A stretch of DNA of 41,288 nt from CAZBBC01 sp964489835 (lineage in GTDB: Bacteria; Calditrichota; Calditrichia; JAJRVZ01): the NCBI GenBank assembly GCA_964489835.1, contig CAZBBC010000025.1:1-41288 (forward strand), read 5' to 3'. Positions 1-8,483 of this stretch are shown one piece after another. The first letter of the stretch is position 1, and every line of letters begins with the position of its first letter. The notes beneath the pieces were generated by a model. The model did not search any database. It was not told the DNA's origin and saw only the letters and a list, made by a program, of their open reading frames with translations. Position numbers and translations under genes: made by a program.

Positions 1-1001
1 CTCGCGTTGTGTTAGGTTAAAAACGATGTCAGCAATACCATTTGCTTCTGCTACATGTCCAGGAAAAAATAAGAGTGCAGCCTCACCAGGATCGGCCTCT
101 TGAGATGGTTGCAGCAATCGATGGTCCGTTGGACGAGAAAGGTCCCCAGCAATCACATAGTTTGCCCAATTTAAAATGTTTGCACCGCACCGCAGAGAAG
201 TTGATAGTGANNNNNNNNNNAGTCTAATGATTCCGGATAGTCGATGGGAAAACGTCGGATTCCTTCAGGAGCAGCTTTTCTAAAAGAGTAGATAGATTGG
301 TCGTCGTCACCAGCTGCAATCAACGATATACCACTATTTTCCAGCAAACGAAGCACATTAAGGTCACAGGCATTCAAATCTTGATATTCGTCCACTATCA
401 AACAATTATAGTCTAAACCTTCAAGGTTGTTATGATTTACCAGAGCACGATTCAGTAAATAAGGAAGTTCAGATAGTAGTGTATATCCGTAAATCCGTCG
501 GTGTGCCTGCCACGCGGCAAGAAATCGGGCTCGAACTTCCGGAGTTATGTTTGGATTCTCAAAAGGATGCAATGATTCCCAGTTAGCAGCAAGCTCTCTA
601 AAGAGAACATCAATTTCTTTGAGAGAGAAACCTGACAAATCCCGTAGAGTAGTCCTAACCAGAGATTTCATTTCCCAATCGTCGACTATTCTTAGGGGTT
701 CTGGAAATCCTCCCGTGCCAGGATTGCGGAGTAAAACTGAAATTGCAAATGAATGGATAGTGGACGGCTGGCCAACGATGGCAGTCTCTTCGGGTGACAT
801 ATTTCGTTGAAGTTCGGCAGTGGCAGCGCGAGTAAAGGTCAACAATCGTAAGCGTACCCGTATCGCGTCTGCGGTAAGTCTGCTCACCAAAGCCAAAAGT
901 GTTGCACTTTTACCGGTACCCGGCCCGGCCAAAATTCGAGCACTTTTGTCCACAGCATGGTTGATTATTCTTCTTTGTTCAACGGTTGGATCAAATGGCA
1001 T
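1..1001 (-). CDS. UvrD/Rep-family superfamily 1 DNA helicase, partial (runs off left edge)
   Basis: ATP-dependent 3'-5' DNA helicase of superfamily 1A. Visible in order: Q motif around Q9, Walker A AGPGTGKS (residues 25-32), motif Ia LLTFTRAAT (53-61), TIHSF (81-85), Walker B VDEYQDL (203-209) and motif III GDDDQSIYSFRKA (231-243). A 10-N gap at 211-220 falls after about residue 260. Left of the gap the same protein continues in a different frame (read from base 210 downwards: LSTSLRCGANILNWANYV...), a good match to the region after motif III, so the true gap length is probably 2 modulo 3 rather than 10 and the gene is not broken. The C-terminal half lies outside the window. ATG at 1001 has a GGTGAG element just upstream. 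It follows the GIY-YIG gene by 66 nt on the same strand, so the two may form an operon. Housekeeping UvrD versus a defence-type helicase (as in Gabija GajB) cannot be settled from this part. Confidence 0.88.
211..220. other. Assembly gap (10 N)
   Basis: Ten unknown bases inside the helicase gene. The flanking protein reading frames differ by one base, so 10 is likely a placeholder and not the real length. Confidence 0.9.
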
Positions 1002-1067
1002 TTTCTCACCATATAATCATAGATATGATATATCATAATCTGCTGACCTGTTCTAGAAAGAAACTGT

Positions 1068-1391
1068 CTATTCCTTATTGCAAACCGGATCCCATTTATC
1101 GAGAAGGTCTTTTTCCTCTGCTCTGCGGTCATCTGCATCCGAAGAGCTTGTGTGAGCGTGCACGTGCGTTCCCCCGTTGCGGGTAATGCAGGGCATCTTC
1201 TCATGATTCGAAAGACGTTCTTTGAGACTTTCGGTCTCTCCGATGTAAATGGGCGTCCATCTACCTGGAGTTGTCTCCTTGGCAAATATATAGTTTCCAG
1301 GACTGTCCTTGAATGAGATATCAATCTTGTGAATCCAGTATTTGTAATTTTTACCCGAAACGCCCGACCATTGAATTGTTTCTTCCGCCAT
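1068..1391 (-). CDS. Small GIY-YIG nuclease domain protein
   Basis: A 107-residue protein that is essentially a single GIY-YIG endonuclease domain. The first strand GNYIFA (32-37) stands for the GIY half, IYIGET (48-53) for YIG, R59 in KERL is the expected catalytic arginine, E92/E93 in AEEKDLL the metal-binding glutamate and N105 in PVCN the terminal asparagine. These are the five hallmark positions of the family (seen in UvrC, Slx1, homing and restriction enzymes). The start at 1391 has GAGAGGAT a few bases upstream. The gene ends 66 nt before the helicase gene on the same strand. Possible roles are DNA repair, restriction-like defence or a mobile-element function; the helicase neighbour favours DNA processing. 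No extra DNA-binding domain is visible, so target specificity is unknown. Confidence 0.8.
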   Translation of the reverse strand: MAEETIQWSGVSGKNYKYWIHKIDISFKDSPGNYIFAKETTPGRWTPIYIGETESLKERLSNHEKMPCITRNGGTHVHAHTSSSDADDRRAEEKDLLDKWDPVCNKE

Positions 1392-1501
1392 AGCTATCCT
1401 CTCTTATTTGATTATAATTAACAAGCACTAAAATCGCTAAAATATTTTTACATTTTAAAAACGAATACTATATTAAAACCATAAAGCCACCATAAAATAC
1501 T

Positions 1502-1867
1502 CTATATTTCAAGCCAGTTTTCCGCCTCGTCTCGGTTTTGAAATATTTCTACATTATAGCCTTTGAATTCGGCAAACGCCGACGCAACCCTGGCTAATCC
1601 GAAAGAGACTTTTTTTGATACAACAATCGCCCACTTTATAGTTGATTCTTTTACTGATTCCAAAGTGTTAATAAAAGATTCAATAAAGCTGGTTGAAGGT
1701 AATGTCTCAAGATCTCTTACATCAATTAATAAATTCATTTTTAAACGGTCCTCAGGACCATCGAATAATTCTGATTTAATATTTAACCAATCGTTATTCG
1801 AAGTTTCACCTTCTCCGGTGATATAAATAAAATTGTTATTTGAATCTATTATATATGTAACTGACAT
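1502..1867 (-). CDS. SpoIIAA-like (STAS-fold) protein
   Basis: A 121-residue protein with the pattern of the SpoIIAA-like family: an N-terminal beta-hairpin (YIIDSNNNFIYITGEGE), a central LLIDVRDLE strand with the loop that carries the usual Asp, and a C-terminal ARVASAFAEF helix followed by VEIFQNRDEAENWLEI. Proteins of this family adopt a STAS/SEC14-like fold and are mostly uncharacterised; some are thought to bind lipids or nucleotides. ATG at 1867 has GGAG six bases upstream. It stands alone, with more than 100 nt to the GIY-YIG gene, and about 180 nt upstream of its start lies the cluster of 21-bp-spaced dyads, which may regulate it. Confidence 0.7.
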   Translation of the reverse strand: MSVTYIIDSNNNFIYITGEGETSNNDWLNIKSELFDGPEDRLKMNLLIDVRDLETLPSTSFIESFINTLESVKESTIKWAIVVSKKVSFGLARVASAFAEFKGYNVEIFQNRDEAENWLEI

Positions 1868-2043
1868 TTAAACTCCAGATCAATATGTAAAAAAATAATT
1901 AATCACAAAAGATTGAGAAAATATAATTCTCGAATTTTATACGCAATATCCATACCAAACGCAGATCAAGAATTTAATCAATTATAAATGTGTAACTTAA
2001 GGGGTTTTCCTTTATGTGGGCCTAAATTAAAAGATGGAATGAT

Positions 2044-2095
2044 CGTTCACATTAGGTGAAGTATCGTTCACAAAATGTGAATGATTGTTCACATT
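2044..2095. promoter_or_regulatory. Three TTCACA boxes at exact 21-bp spacing (operator-like)
   Basis: YGTTCACA begins at 2044, 2065 and 2086, a 21-bp period (two helical turns). The middle box is a perfect dyad, TTCACA-AAA-TGTGAA (2067-2081); the first is TTCACA-TTA-GGTGAA with one mismatch; the third is a half-site. This looks like a tandem binding site for a dimeric regulator or an iteron-type array. It lies about 180 nt upstream of the SpoIIAA-like gene and downstream of the methylase remnant. Confidence 0.55.
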
Positions 2096-2129
2096 CAAAA
2101 AAATTTTTTAAAAATTAAATTTGAGAGTA

Positions 2130-2580
2130 TTAATAATTCATAATCAACAACTCCTCTACCCTCTTCGATTTGTTTGACACATTATACCTGGTGTGGACTT
2201 TTTTGCGATTATAATCCTTAAAGATTTCATGAATCGTTTTATGGTTGTTGATCGATAGGATAAACTTTCCGGAGATCTTTGATAGCATCGATGCCAGGAT
2301 CCGAAAATCGTCCTGGTGAAAAATATTCTTACCGTAATAATTTTCCATTCCAAAATAAGGAGGATCCAGATAGAAAAAAACATGTGGCTTGTCGTATTTC
2401 GAAATGAATTGTGCATACGGTTTGTTATCGATGACCACGGTTGACAATCTCCAAGTGTAGCAAAATATATTTCAGATCAAATACAACACGCGGATCGGCG
2501 AAATTATAAGCAAACCAAGCATTACATATGATGGTTTTCTCATCATTGCTATTCCATTCAATATTTATTCCATATTCTTT
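2130..2580 (-). pseudogene. D12-class N6-adenine DNA methyltransferase remnant (Dam-like), frameshifted and N-terminally truncated
   Basis: The 105-codon open frame ending at 2130 carries the motif IV catalytic DPPY (in FFYLDPPYFG) followed by the typical C-terminal strand-helix pattern of D12-class methylases (ISGKFILSINNH, VEELLIMNY). It starts abruptly just before DPPY. The next frame upstream (bases about 2580 to 2430) is open and fits the preceding family segment (DLKYILLHLEIVNR, normally followed by VVIxN), so a one-base frameshift near 2430-2445 separates the two pieces. The SAM-binding N-terminal half (DPFxGxG) is absent and the remnant abuts the end of the DUF4838 gene. It would have methylated adenine in a restriction, phage or orphan context; as it stands it should be inactive. 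Confidence 0.7.
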
Positions 2581-2602
2581 TATTCTAATTATGATACTAA
2601 TA

Positions 2603-5191
2603 TTATTTTGCCGACTCTACCATTTTGTGAAAATCCTGGCTATGTGGTACCCCGGCTTCGGCATAGTGAGTGATATTTTCGCGTTCAACGATTTCTTTAA
2701 ACCTTTTATAGGTACCGTCGAATTTCGCCAGCATCGGTGACCGTTTACACTTTAAATACATAATAGGTAGCCGGGCCATTTCCACCCGTTGTCGGATTTC
2801 TTCATTATCTGCCACTTTCTCCGCCTGGTCAAAAATAATATCGGCCTGACGAACGAATTCATCGCTAAACAGCTGATCATCCGGACGCAAGCCGAGGTGA
2901 ATATGCGTATCTGAAGAAAGTCGAGCGTGCAGTATATCAAAGTATTTTCGAATGTATTGTCCGCTGCGTCCGTAATAACCGTACATAAAATCATTGATGA
3001 TTTGCTTGGTATTACATTCGGGGTTCCACAGGAGTTTGGAGATCACATAGGCCCTTAGTTCCGCAAATTCTCCCCCCCGGCTCTGATAAGCGGCCTGCTC
3101 CATGATCCCGATCGCGTTATTATCCCGGAACATTTTTATATTATTTTGCAGAACCCCAAAGTTGGGGTAGGGCATGATGTAGTGAGAAAAGTTGACCACA
3201 TAATCCCAAATATACAGATGGGGGGCAATGGCTGACCACCCCGTCAGGTCATTGACAAACGAAGCATTCTCCGGACAACTGTTGAAATCATGAGCAAAAC
3301 AGCACTCGATGCTACAAAGTCTGATGACTACATTCGATCGGGGCCGAATGTTTTTCGGAGGTTTTCTGGTATATTGATAGGCAAGTGTTCCCACAAATTT
3401 ATGCGGATATTCTTCTTCTATTTTTTCGGCAACCCGGTTTACAAACCAAATCAGAGGTCCCGCTTCGCTTCCTTCTTTTTTGGCGATAGCCTGGCACTTA
3501 TCGCATTGACAGGGATTCCTCCAGTCATTCTGGGAAACGGAATATATAAGATACTGAGGGTTTTCTTCAATGGTTTCCCGGAGTCGTTCGCTGACAATTT
3601 CGAGTACATTAGGATTGGTCAGACATAATTGAGCATTATCATGAATACGTTTACCATCGATGAGGCTATAGTACTCGGGATGTTCGTCGAAAAATTCAGA
3701 GGGTGGCATAAATCGATAAAAAGTATGAACGGCCCAATAACCCTCAACACCTCCCGGCTGCTCCCGGAAATTCATCGCTCCATTTACCTTATTACGCGCC
3801 GCCCATATAGGTTCAAAAGCTTCATAATAGAAATCATTGCGAACCCTTAGCCCTGGTGATTCTGAGTGAAATAAGTAATCAAAAATAAATTGCCTTCTTG
3901 GGGGTATCACACTCACCCTGGAAGTGTACCAACGACAACCCAGTTCTCTCTCCAAAAAAGTCATTACCCCATACATCGTACCTCGGGCTCTGCCTCCCCA
4001 GATGATGATACTGGAACCAACATTCCGATAAGTGAAAGATTCATCTTCTTCGGCAGGCTCTGATATCTCCTCGCCCAGAAGCATTTTCGAATGTTTATTG
4101 AAACCAATAATAATTTCTTTTGGATAGGGGTCGCTATTGTCCGATTTAATTTTAAATTCCGCCCCGCTGGCCTCTTTGAGCCACTGCTGAAGTTCAATGG
4201 CTGCCCACTGCTCCGATTCCGATGCCTCCTCGCCAATGACAATCCGATAAGCGGTTTTTGCGTCTTTAAAAAGCAGATGTTCGATTCTTTTACCCATGGG
4301 AAACGGAATTTTTTCTGACCATACATTCCCATCGGTAAGCTCAGCCTCGATTTGCAGTAAAAAATTTCCATAGACTTCATTACCAGGATACAAGGCCACC
4401 TCTTTATTTTTAGACCATTCCGATTGCCAGAGGATTGATTGGGGATCTTCCTGATTAGAGACTTTTAAATTTACTTTCTTGAATATATGATCAATTACTG
4501 ATCCGGCTTGTAAAAAACGCAGATTGGCCTTTCCACTCATTTGGGGTATGGCAGAGAAAAGAGGGGTGTAATGTATAAACGATCCGGCATCGAATTTAAG
4601 AAAGCGGGTACAAAAGCCCCATAAATTTCCCCGTTCTTCGATTTTTATTAGTATGCGGTTTCGACCTTTTTTCAGAAGGACCGGGATCCGGTCATCGTCA
4701 GGAACAAGACCACGACCTTCCGGCCGGTCCCAGATCTGCTCGCCGTTTAACCAGGCACGACCACCATCATTACTACCTATCGCCAGCAGACATACTTTAT
4801 CCGCGGGTGATTCAATCTCACAATAAGCATAGGCAATCACATATTCCTTTGGGGAAACAGCGGCATCCAGGTCAATGAGTGAATCCTGGGTGCTGTGCTC
4901 AAACCAGGTTACGGTTTGGTCATCATAGGTAATCGTCTGACCCGGTTTGATTTCCGGATTTGTTTCTCCGCCGATATCCATTAAAAAATCGGTCTCAAAT
5001 CCGGGTATATGTTCAATATCTGAAATCGCTTCGGTTGGTTTCTCCAATTGGACGGGTCCGCAAAGAAGCCATGTTTGTATCCACTGACCGGTCTGGTATT
5101 CAACGACCGCTGTTTGCGAAAAAACAGCGGCATAAAAACAAAATAGTGTAGCGAAGACAAGAGGAGCGATGTAAGACTTTTCAAATTTCAT
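2603..5191 (-). CDS. Secreted DUF4838 (GH67/GH20-like) putative glycoside hydrolase
   Basis: An 862-residue exported protein. I place the start at 5191 (MKFEKSYIAPLVFATLF), with a perfect AGGAGG five bases upstream; the longer frame to 5224 would put extra residues before the signal peptide. After the signal (about 1-26) comes a beta-sandwich region with a GSNDGGRAWLNGEQIWD carbohydrate-binding-like segment (about 140-155), then a segment like the N-terminal domain of alpha-glucuronidases and hexosaminidases (AYRIVIGEEASESEQWAAIELQ, GTMYGVMTFLERELGCRWY), then the DUF4838 TIM-barrel-like core (CLTNPNVLEI, YSVSQNDW, NPCQCDKC). Substrate and catalytic residues are not established for most members. 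It is one of three large secreted proteins on this strand, with GH78 the clearest relative in role, so polysaccharide breakdown is the best guess. Confidence 0.8.
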   Translation of the reverse strand: MKFEKSYIAPLVFATLFCFYAAVFSQTAVVEYQTGQWIQTWLLCGPVQLEKPTEAISDIEHIPGFETDFLMDIGGETNPEIKPGQTITYDDQTVTWFEHSTQDSLIDLDAAVSPKEYVIAYAYCEIESPADKVCLLAIGSNDGGRAWLNGEQIWDRPEGRGLVPDDDRIPVLLKKGRNRILIKIEERGNLWGFCTRFLKFDAGSFIHYTPLFSAIPQMSGKANLRFLQAGSVIDHIFKKVNLKVSNQEDPQSILWQSEWSKNKEVALYPGNEVYGNFLLQIEAELTDGNVWSEKIPFPMGKRIEHLLFKDAKTAYRIVIGEEASESEQWAAIELQQWLKEASGAEFKIKSDNSDPYPKEIIIGFNKHSKMLLGEEISEPAEEDESFTYRNVGSSIIIWGGRARGTMYGVMTFLERELGCRWYTSRVSVIPPRRQFIFDYLFHSESPGLRVRNDFYYEAFEPIWAARNKVNGAMNFREQPGGVEGYWAVHTFYRFMPPSEFFDEHPEYYSLIDGKRIHDNAQLCLTNPNVLEIVSERLRETIEENPQYLIYSVSQNDWRNPCQCDKCQAIAKKEGSEAGPLIWFVNRVAEKIEEEYPHKFVGTLAYQYTRKPPKNIRPRSNVVIRLCSIECCFAHDFNSCPENASFVNDLTGWSAIAPHLYIWDYVVNFSHYIMPYPNFGVLQNNIKMFRDNNAIGIMEQAAYQSRGGEFAELRAYVISKLLWNPECNTKQIINDFMYGYYGRSGQYIRKYFDILHARLSSDTHIHLGLRPDDQLFSDEFVRQADIIFDQAEKVADNEEIRQRVEMARLPIMYLKCKRSPMLAKFDGTYKRFKEIVERENITHYAEAGVPHSQDFHKMVESAK

Positions 5192-5330
5192 AATACCTCC
5201 TGGATATGGTAAGTTTGCGTTCATTTTTATCTTTGATAGTCTAAATTAATCCTGAGCACCTTCATTAATATTGGAGGCTGTTGCAGATTAGTGAAATTAT
5301 CCTGAAATGTCATCCCTGTCCCTTCCTGTC

Positions 5331-5350
5331 ATTCCTGCGAAGGCAGGAAT
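5331..5350. repeat. REP-like palindrome ATTCCTGC-GAAG-GCAGGAAT
   Basis: An 8-bp perfect stem with a GAAG loop, in the common GTCATTCCTGCG...GGAATCC context found as short extragenic palindromes in many genomes. It lies within the MITE-like element. Confidence 0.5.
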
Positions 5351-5405
5351 CCAGAAGGGATAAACTCCAACAGGAATCCAGAAGGGATAAACTCCAGCAG
5401 GGATC
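5344..5405. repeat. 27-bp tandem duplication (about 2.3 copies)
   Basis: Units at 5344-5370 and 5371-5397 are identical except for the last base, followed by a partial third copy. This is a local duplication inside the MITE-like element. Confidence 0.8.
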
Positions 5406-5562
5406 CATGTTGATAAATCACCTAAGTCATTGTTTTTTATAGATTCCTCCAGATCAATGAGCGGAATGGGAATGACAATCTACACGTTTAAAAAACGTCA
5501 GGATTGTTTAAAATTGCCTAATCTGCAACACGCTGTATTAGTATGATTGATTCATATATATC

Positions 5563-5808
5563 TCTCGCAAAGCCCCGCCACGGCAGGCAAGCGCTAAGGC
5601 GTAAAGAATGAGTCCACAAATTTCACGAATTTTAAAACAGATTTCTCGATTTTTTTCTATTTTTTTCATTTTTAATAATATTATTAATATAATTCGCGGA
5701 AATTCGTGCTAATTCGTGTCAGTCTTCGCCTGATCCGGCTTCGACGGATAATCCGTGGACAAAAACTTTGACTCGCTGCGTGTACCTGCCGTGGTGGTTC
5801 TTTGCAAG
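5563..5808. repeat. Second inverted-repeat element enclosing dispersed repeat copy A
   Basis: Imperfect inverted repeats (CGCAAAG..CGCCACGGCAGG at about 5566-5587 against CCTGCCGTGGTGG..CTTTGC at 5785-5804) bracket a non-coding AT-rich segment. Nested inside is a 149-bp unit at 5612-5760, bounded by GTCCAC and GTGGAC. Its last ~60 bases are nearly identical to the right end of a unit at 38685-38804. Together with 5279-5530, this element fills most of the 630-nt gene-free stretch between the two secreted-protein genes. Confidence 0.55.
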
Positions 5809-5822
5809 ATTAATTATTTCGG

Positions 5823-8483
5823 CTATTTAGTTAAATTTTTTTCAGTGACAAGTCCCAGTTGTCTGAAATTTTCCAGTGCTGATTTCCAAGGTCCGGCCTG
5901 GCCAAAAAGATAGTATGAAAAATAGGTGGTTGTTTCCGGTTTCACCTTCAACCAGGGTTGAAGTTCGGTATAATAATAAGGTGTTGGTGTATTATTCGGG
6001 TGATTGTTCCATAAATGCATGAACATTGCATCATTTACGGGATATCCGACAATTAAACTTATGTCCATTTTTGTGTCATAACCGGCTGCCCACCCTTCGT
6101 TAAGGAAAAACATATCGCCATAATAGCGTTCCAAGAGAGGTTGGCGCTGTTCGATCTTTTCGGCCGGGAAGAAGTAAATATCCTCTGGTCCGGTCGATGG
6201 ACCGATTTCAATTAAAGGATTGATTCCGATAACCGTAATACTGGGTACGATATCATTCATGGCATAACGAACCTCCAATAATTCACTGTCACCAAAGAGA
6301 GTTACAATTTTTTCAATTTTACTGCCGTGGATGTTTGCCCATAATCGCACCCGGCCTCTGACACCCGAGCTTTCAATAATTTCATACTTAAATACGATAT
6401 GCCCGCCTATATAAGGATAACCTGTAAATTCTTCCAGGCCGCCATAGGGATAAAAAGCCCGGATACCCCTTGGTTCATCTGCCCAGGGTGGTTTTTGAGG
6501 CCATAATTTAAATAGTAAATTTTCATTTTTACTTTTAACGATATATTCTATGACACGTCCGCCAAATAAAAGAAGTGTCGCTTTTATTTTTGAATTGTCC
6601 ATGACAATTTCCGGGATCCCATCATCATTAAGATCATCCTCATATACACGTACGAGACCGGTCGGTGATTTGATGGATATCTTGCCTTCGCTTACCGTGC
6701 CTAACGCCCCAACTCTCACATTATATTCACCTTCATCAAGGGAAAAGTCAAAGCCCGAGATCGCTTTTTGCCATTGATTCAGCGTAATCGTTTTATCGTT
6801 TGAATGAATCATTGTATTCGATTTTTGGGAGAAGATTTCAAGCCTTAACAAAGGATCTTTATTGGTGTAATTGTATACCGTGACCGGATAGTTAATCCTG
6901 CCCGGCACATCAAATATCAGGGGATGGATCTCCACCGCTTGCGGAACTTCAAAATGTGTCAGGGCACGGACCTGTTTTTTATCTGTTTCGAATACAATAC
7001 CAATAGGAATATCCCTGCCACAGGCTGCTGCTGTACAATTGACCGGGAATTTTATCTGCCTGGTCCCCGCTGCCGGTAACGTCAAGGATACCGGTTCTGA
7101 ATTTTCACCAATAATCACATCGGGAGATACCTGAAATTGAATGGTACCGGAAACAGTTTGGTTGGTCCTGTTTTGGATGGTAACAATGACTTCATTCCTG
7201 ACAAGACGGCCATTTACTGATAATTGGGAATCAAATTGTTTTTCTAAATATGCTCCTTCCAGCCATAGAATTTTTAAGGGATCGCATAAGGCTTGCGGGC
7301 CCAGCATCTGTCCATTGTTAAACAGGGCTACGGCTTGTTTACCTGTTATGGCACGCCAAATATTCTGTTCGTTTAAAACCACATTTTTATCGAGAAATAA
7401 GATCATTATGGGCGGAATCGCCATGTCAATGGTTCCGGCATTGGTGATAAAGGGGACAGCGAGAGAATCCATTTTAAACTGATCGGCCGGGCTGTTGACA
7501 ATAAATCCACTATAGCGATGAGAATGTACATTTTTAGCATGGCCCAAATTACTAAAATAATAGCCTTTATATTTTTCTTTCCAATCCAGACACTCTTCGA
7601 TCGTATTATTTTGAATATTCGGATATTGTTGCATCCCATACATCACACCACCGCTTCCGTACTGCCCGGGAAGAAAAGTGAAGGGAAAATCTATTTTATT
7701 AAGTGATTCATTGACTCCGCTGGGTATCATCCAATCACTATAGCCACTGACCATTACCCAGGAACAACCAATCTGTATTGCTTTATTGATCAGTGTATAG
7801 GGATTATGATGAAAACCAGGGGTTATTAACAGATAATTGCTATGAACACCGGCCAGGCCTTTAAAGAGATTATAGTTCTCTACAATATTTTTTGCCTGTT
7901 GAATTTGAAGATTTAAACGATCGGCCTCTAATTGGGTGTGACTGGCAATGATAAACAGTGTCCGATTACCATTTTTGAGATAGAATGCCCGGTTTCGTCT
8001 GAATTGCAATTGTTCCGGTAATTTTTTTAAAAGATCTTCTATTACCGGATTTTGATCAACTGCAACAATTAGAAGATCTTCGTTTATCAGATGGTCTTTT
8101 ACCTGCTGTTTTGAAGGATCGCTTATAATCGGCAGGTCCTTGTTTGCCAGGTTAGAAACAAATTCTTTCTGAATCCACAGTTCATCCAAAAGCAGTTGGT
8201 TCCCGATATCCATTTCCAGTTTCCATATTTCACTTTCGGGTGAAGGTTGAGATAAAAGAAAGAGTCCATTGTAACAATGCCAGTCCCAGGCGAATTTATC
8301 CCAATGACTGGTATATCCCTGAAAATCATAATCAAGCTTTTTGATGTCGCCGAAGGTTGGTGGTGGGGAAGTGAAAGTGAATTCAGAAAGATATTTTTGT
8401 GCAACCTGGCTATGACTTGCAGATTGAAAGAGAAGGATGAGCAGCAAAGGGAAGGTCAGGAAACATTTTAAGCCCAATTTCAT
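5823..8483 (-). CDS. Large secreted protein of unrecognised family with mutarotase-like C-terminal region
   Basis: An 886-residue exported protein; I do not recognise the family. Start chosen at 8483 (MKLGLKCFLTFPLLLILLF), with GGAGG eight bases upstream; the longer frame's ATG at 8498 overlaps that binding site. A signal peptide covers about residues 1-25. Residues about 100-400 form an unassigned alpha/beta-looking region. About 430-620 looks like beta-sandwich modules (IQNRTNQTVSGTIQFQVSP). About 625-635 has an EDDLNDDGIPEIV calcium-loop-like segment as in FG-GAP or dockerin-type loops. The last ~230 residues (GGRVIEYIV..., GGLEEFTGYPYIGG..., HLWNNHPNN) resemble galactose mutarotase-like folds. 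Flanked by DUF4838 and GH78 genes on the same strand, it probably binds or processes sugars outside the cytoplasm. Which part is catalytic, if any, is not evident. Confidence 0.6.
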   Translation of the reverse strand: MKLGLKCFLTFPLLLILLFQSASHSQVAQKYLSEFTFTSPPPTFGDIKKLDYDFQGYTSHWDKFAWDWHCYNGLFLLSQPSPESEIWKLEMDIGNQLLLDELWIQKEFVSNLANKDLPIISDPSKQQVKDHLINEDLLIVAVDQNPVIEDLLKKLPEQLQFRRNRAFYLKNGNRTLFIIASHTQLEADRLNLQIQQAKNIVENYNLFKGLAGVHSNYLLITPGFHHNPYTLINKAIQIGCSWVMVSGYSDWMIPSGVNESLNKIDFPFTFLPGQYGSGGVMYGMQQYPNIQNNTIEECLDWKEKYKGYYFSNLGHAKNVHSHRYSGFIVNSPADQFKMDSLAVPFITNAGTIDMAIPPIMILFLDKNVVLNEQNIWRAITGKQAVALFNNGQMLGPQALCDPLKILWLEGAYLEKQFDSQLSVNGRLVRNEVIVTIQNRTNQTVSGTIQFQVSPDVIIGENSEPVSLTLPAAGTRQIKFPVNCTAAACGRDIPIGIVFETDKKQVRALTHFEVPQAVEIHPLIFDVPGRINYPVTVYNYTNKDPLLRLEIFSQKSNTMIHSNDKTITLNQWQKAISGFDFSLDEGEYNVRVGALGTVSEGKISIKSPTGLVRVYEDDLNDDGIPEIVMDNSKIKATLLLFGGRVIEYIVKSKNENLLFKLWPQKPPWADEPRGIRAFYPYGGLEEFTGYPYIGGHIVFKYEIIESSGVRGRVRLWANIHGSKIEKIVTLFGDSELLEVRYAMNDIVPSITVIGINPLIEIGPSTGPEDIYFFPAEKIEQRQPLLERYYGDMFFLNEGWAAGYDTKMDISLIVGYPVNDAMFMHLWNNHPNNTPTPYYYTELQPWLKVKPETTTYFSYYLFGQAGPWKSALENFRQLGLVTEKNLTK

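Larger units (their letters stand above)
5279..5530. mobile_element. MITE-like element of 252 bp with 13-bp perfect terminal inverted repeats
   Basis: TGTTGCAGATTAG at 5279-5291 is matched by its exact reverse complement CTAATCTGCAACA at 5518-5530, and similarity continues inwards on both sides to a TCCTGA / TCAGGA pair. No coding capacity is visible. Inside are a short palindrome and a tandem duplication. The structure fits a non-autonomous miniature transposable element; no target-site duplication is obvious. Confidence 0.55.

Noticed and set aside
965..1324. 119-codon minus-strand frame overlapping the GIY-YIG gene
   Set aside because: Low-complexity, no family pattern; the overlapping 1068-1391 frame has all GIY-YIG residues and a ribosome binding site.
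5344..5405. Possible CRISPR-like repeats
   Set aside because: Units are directly adjacent with no spacers and only about 2.3 copies; it is a simple tandem duplication.
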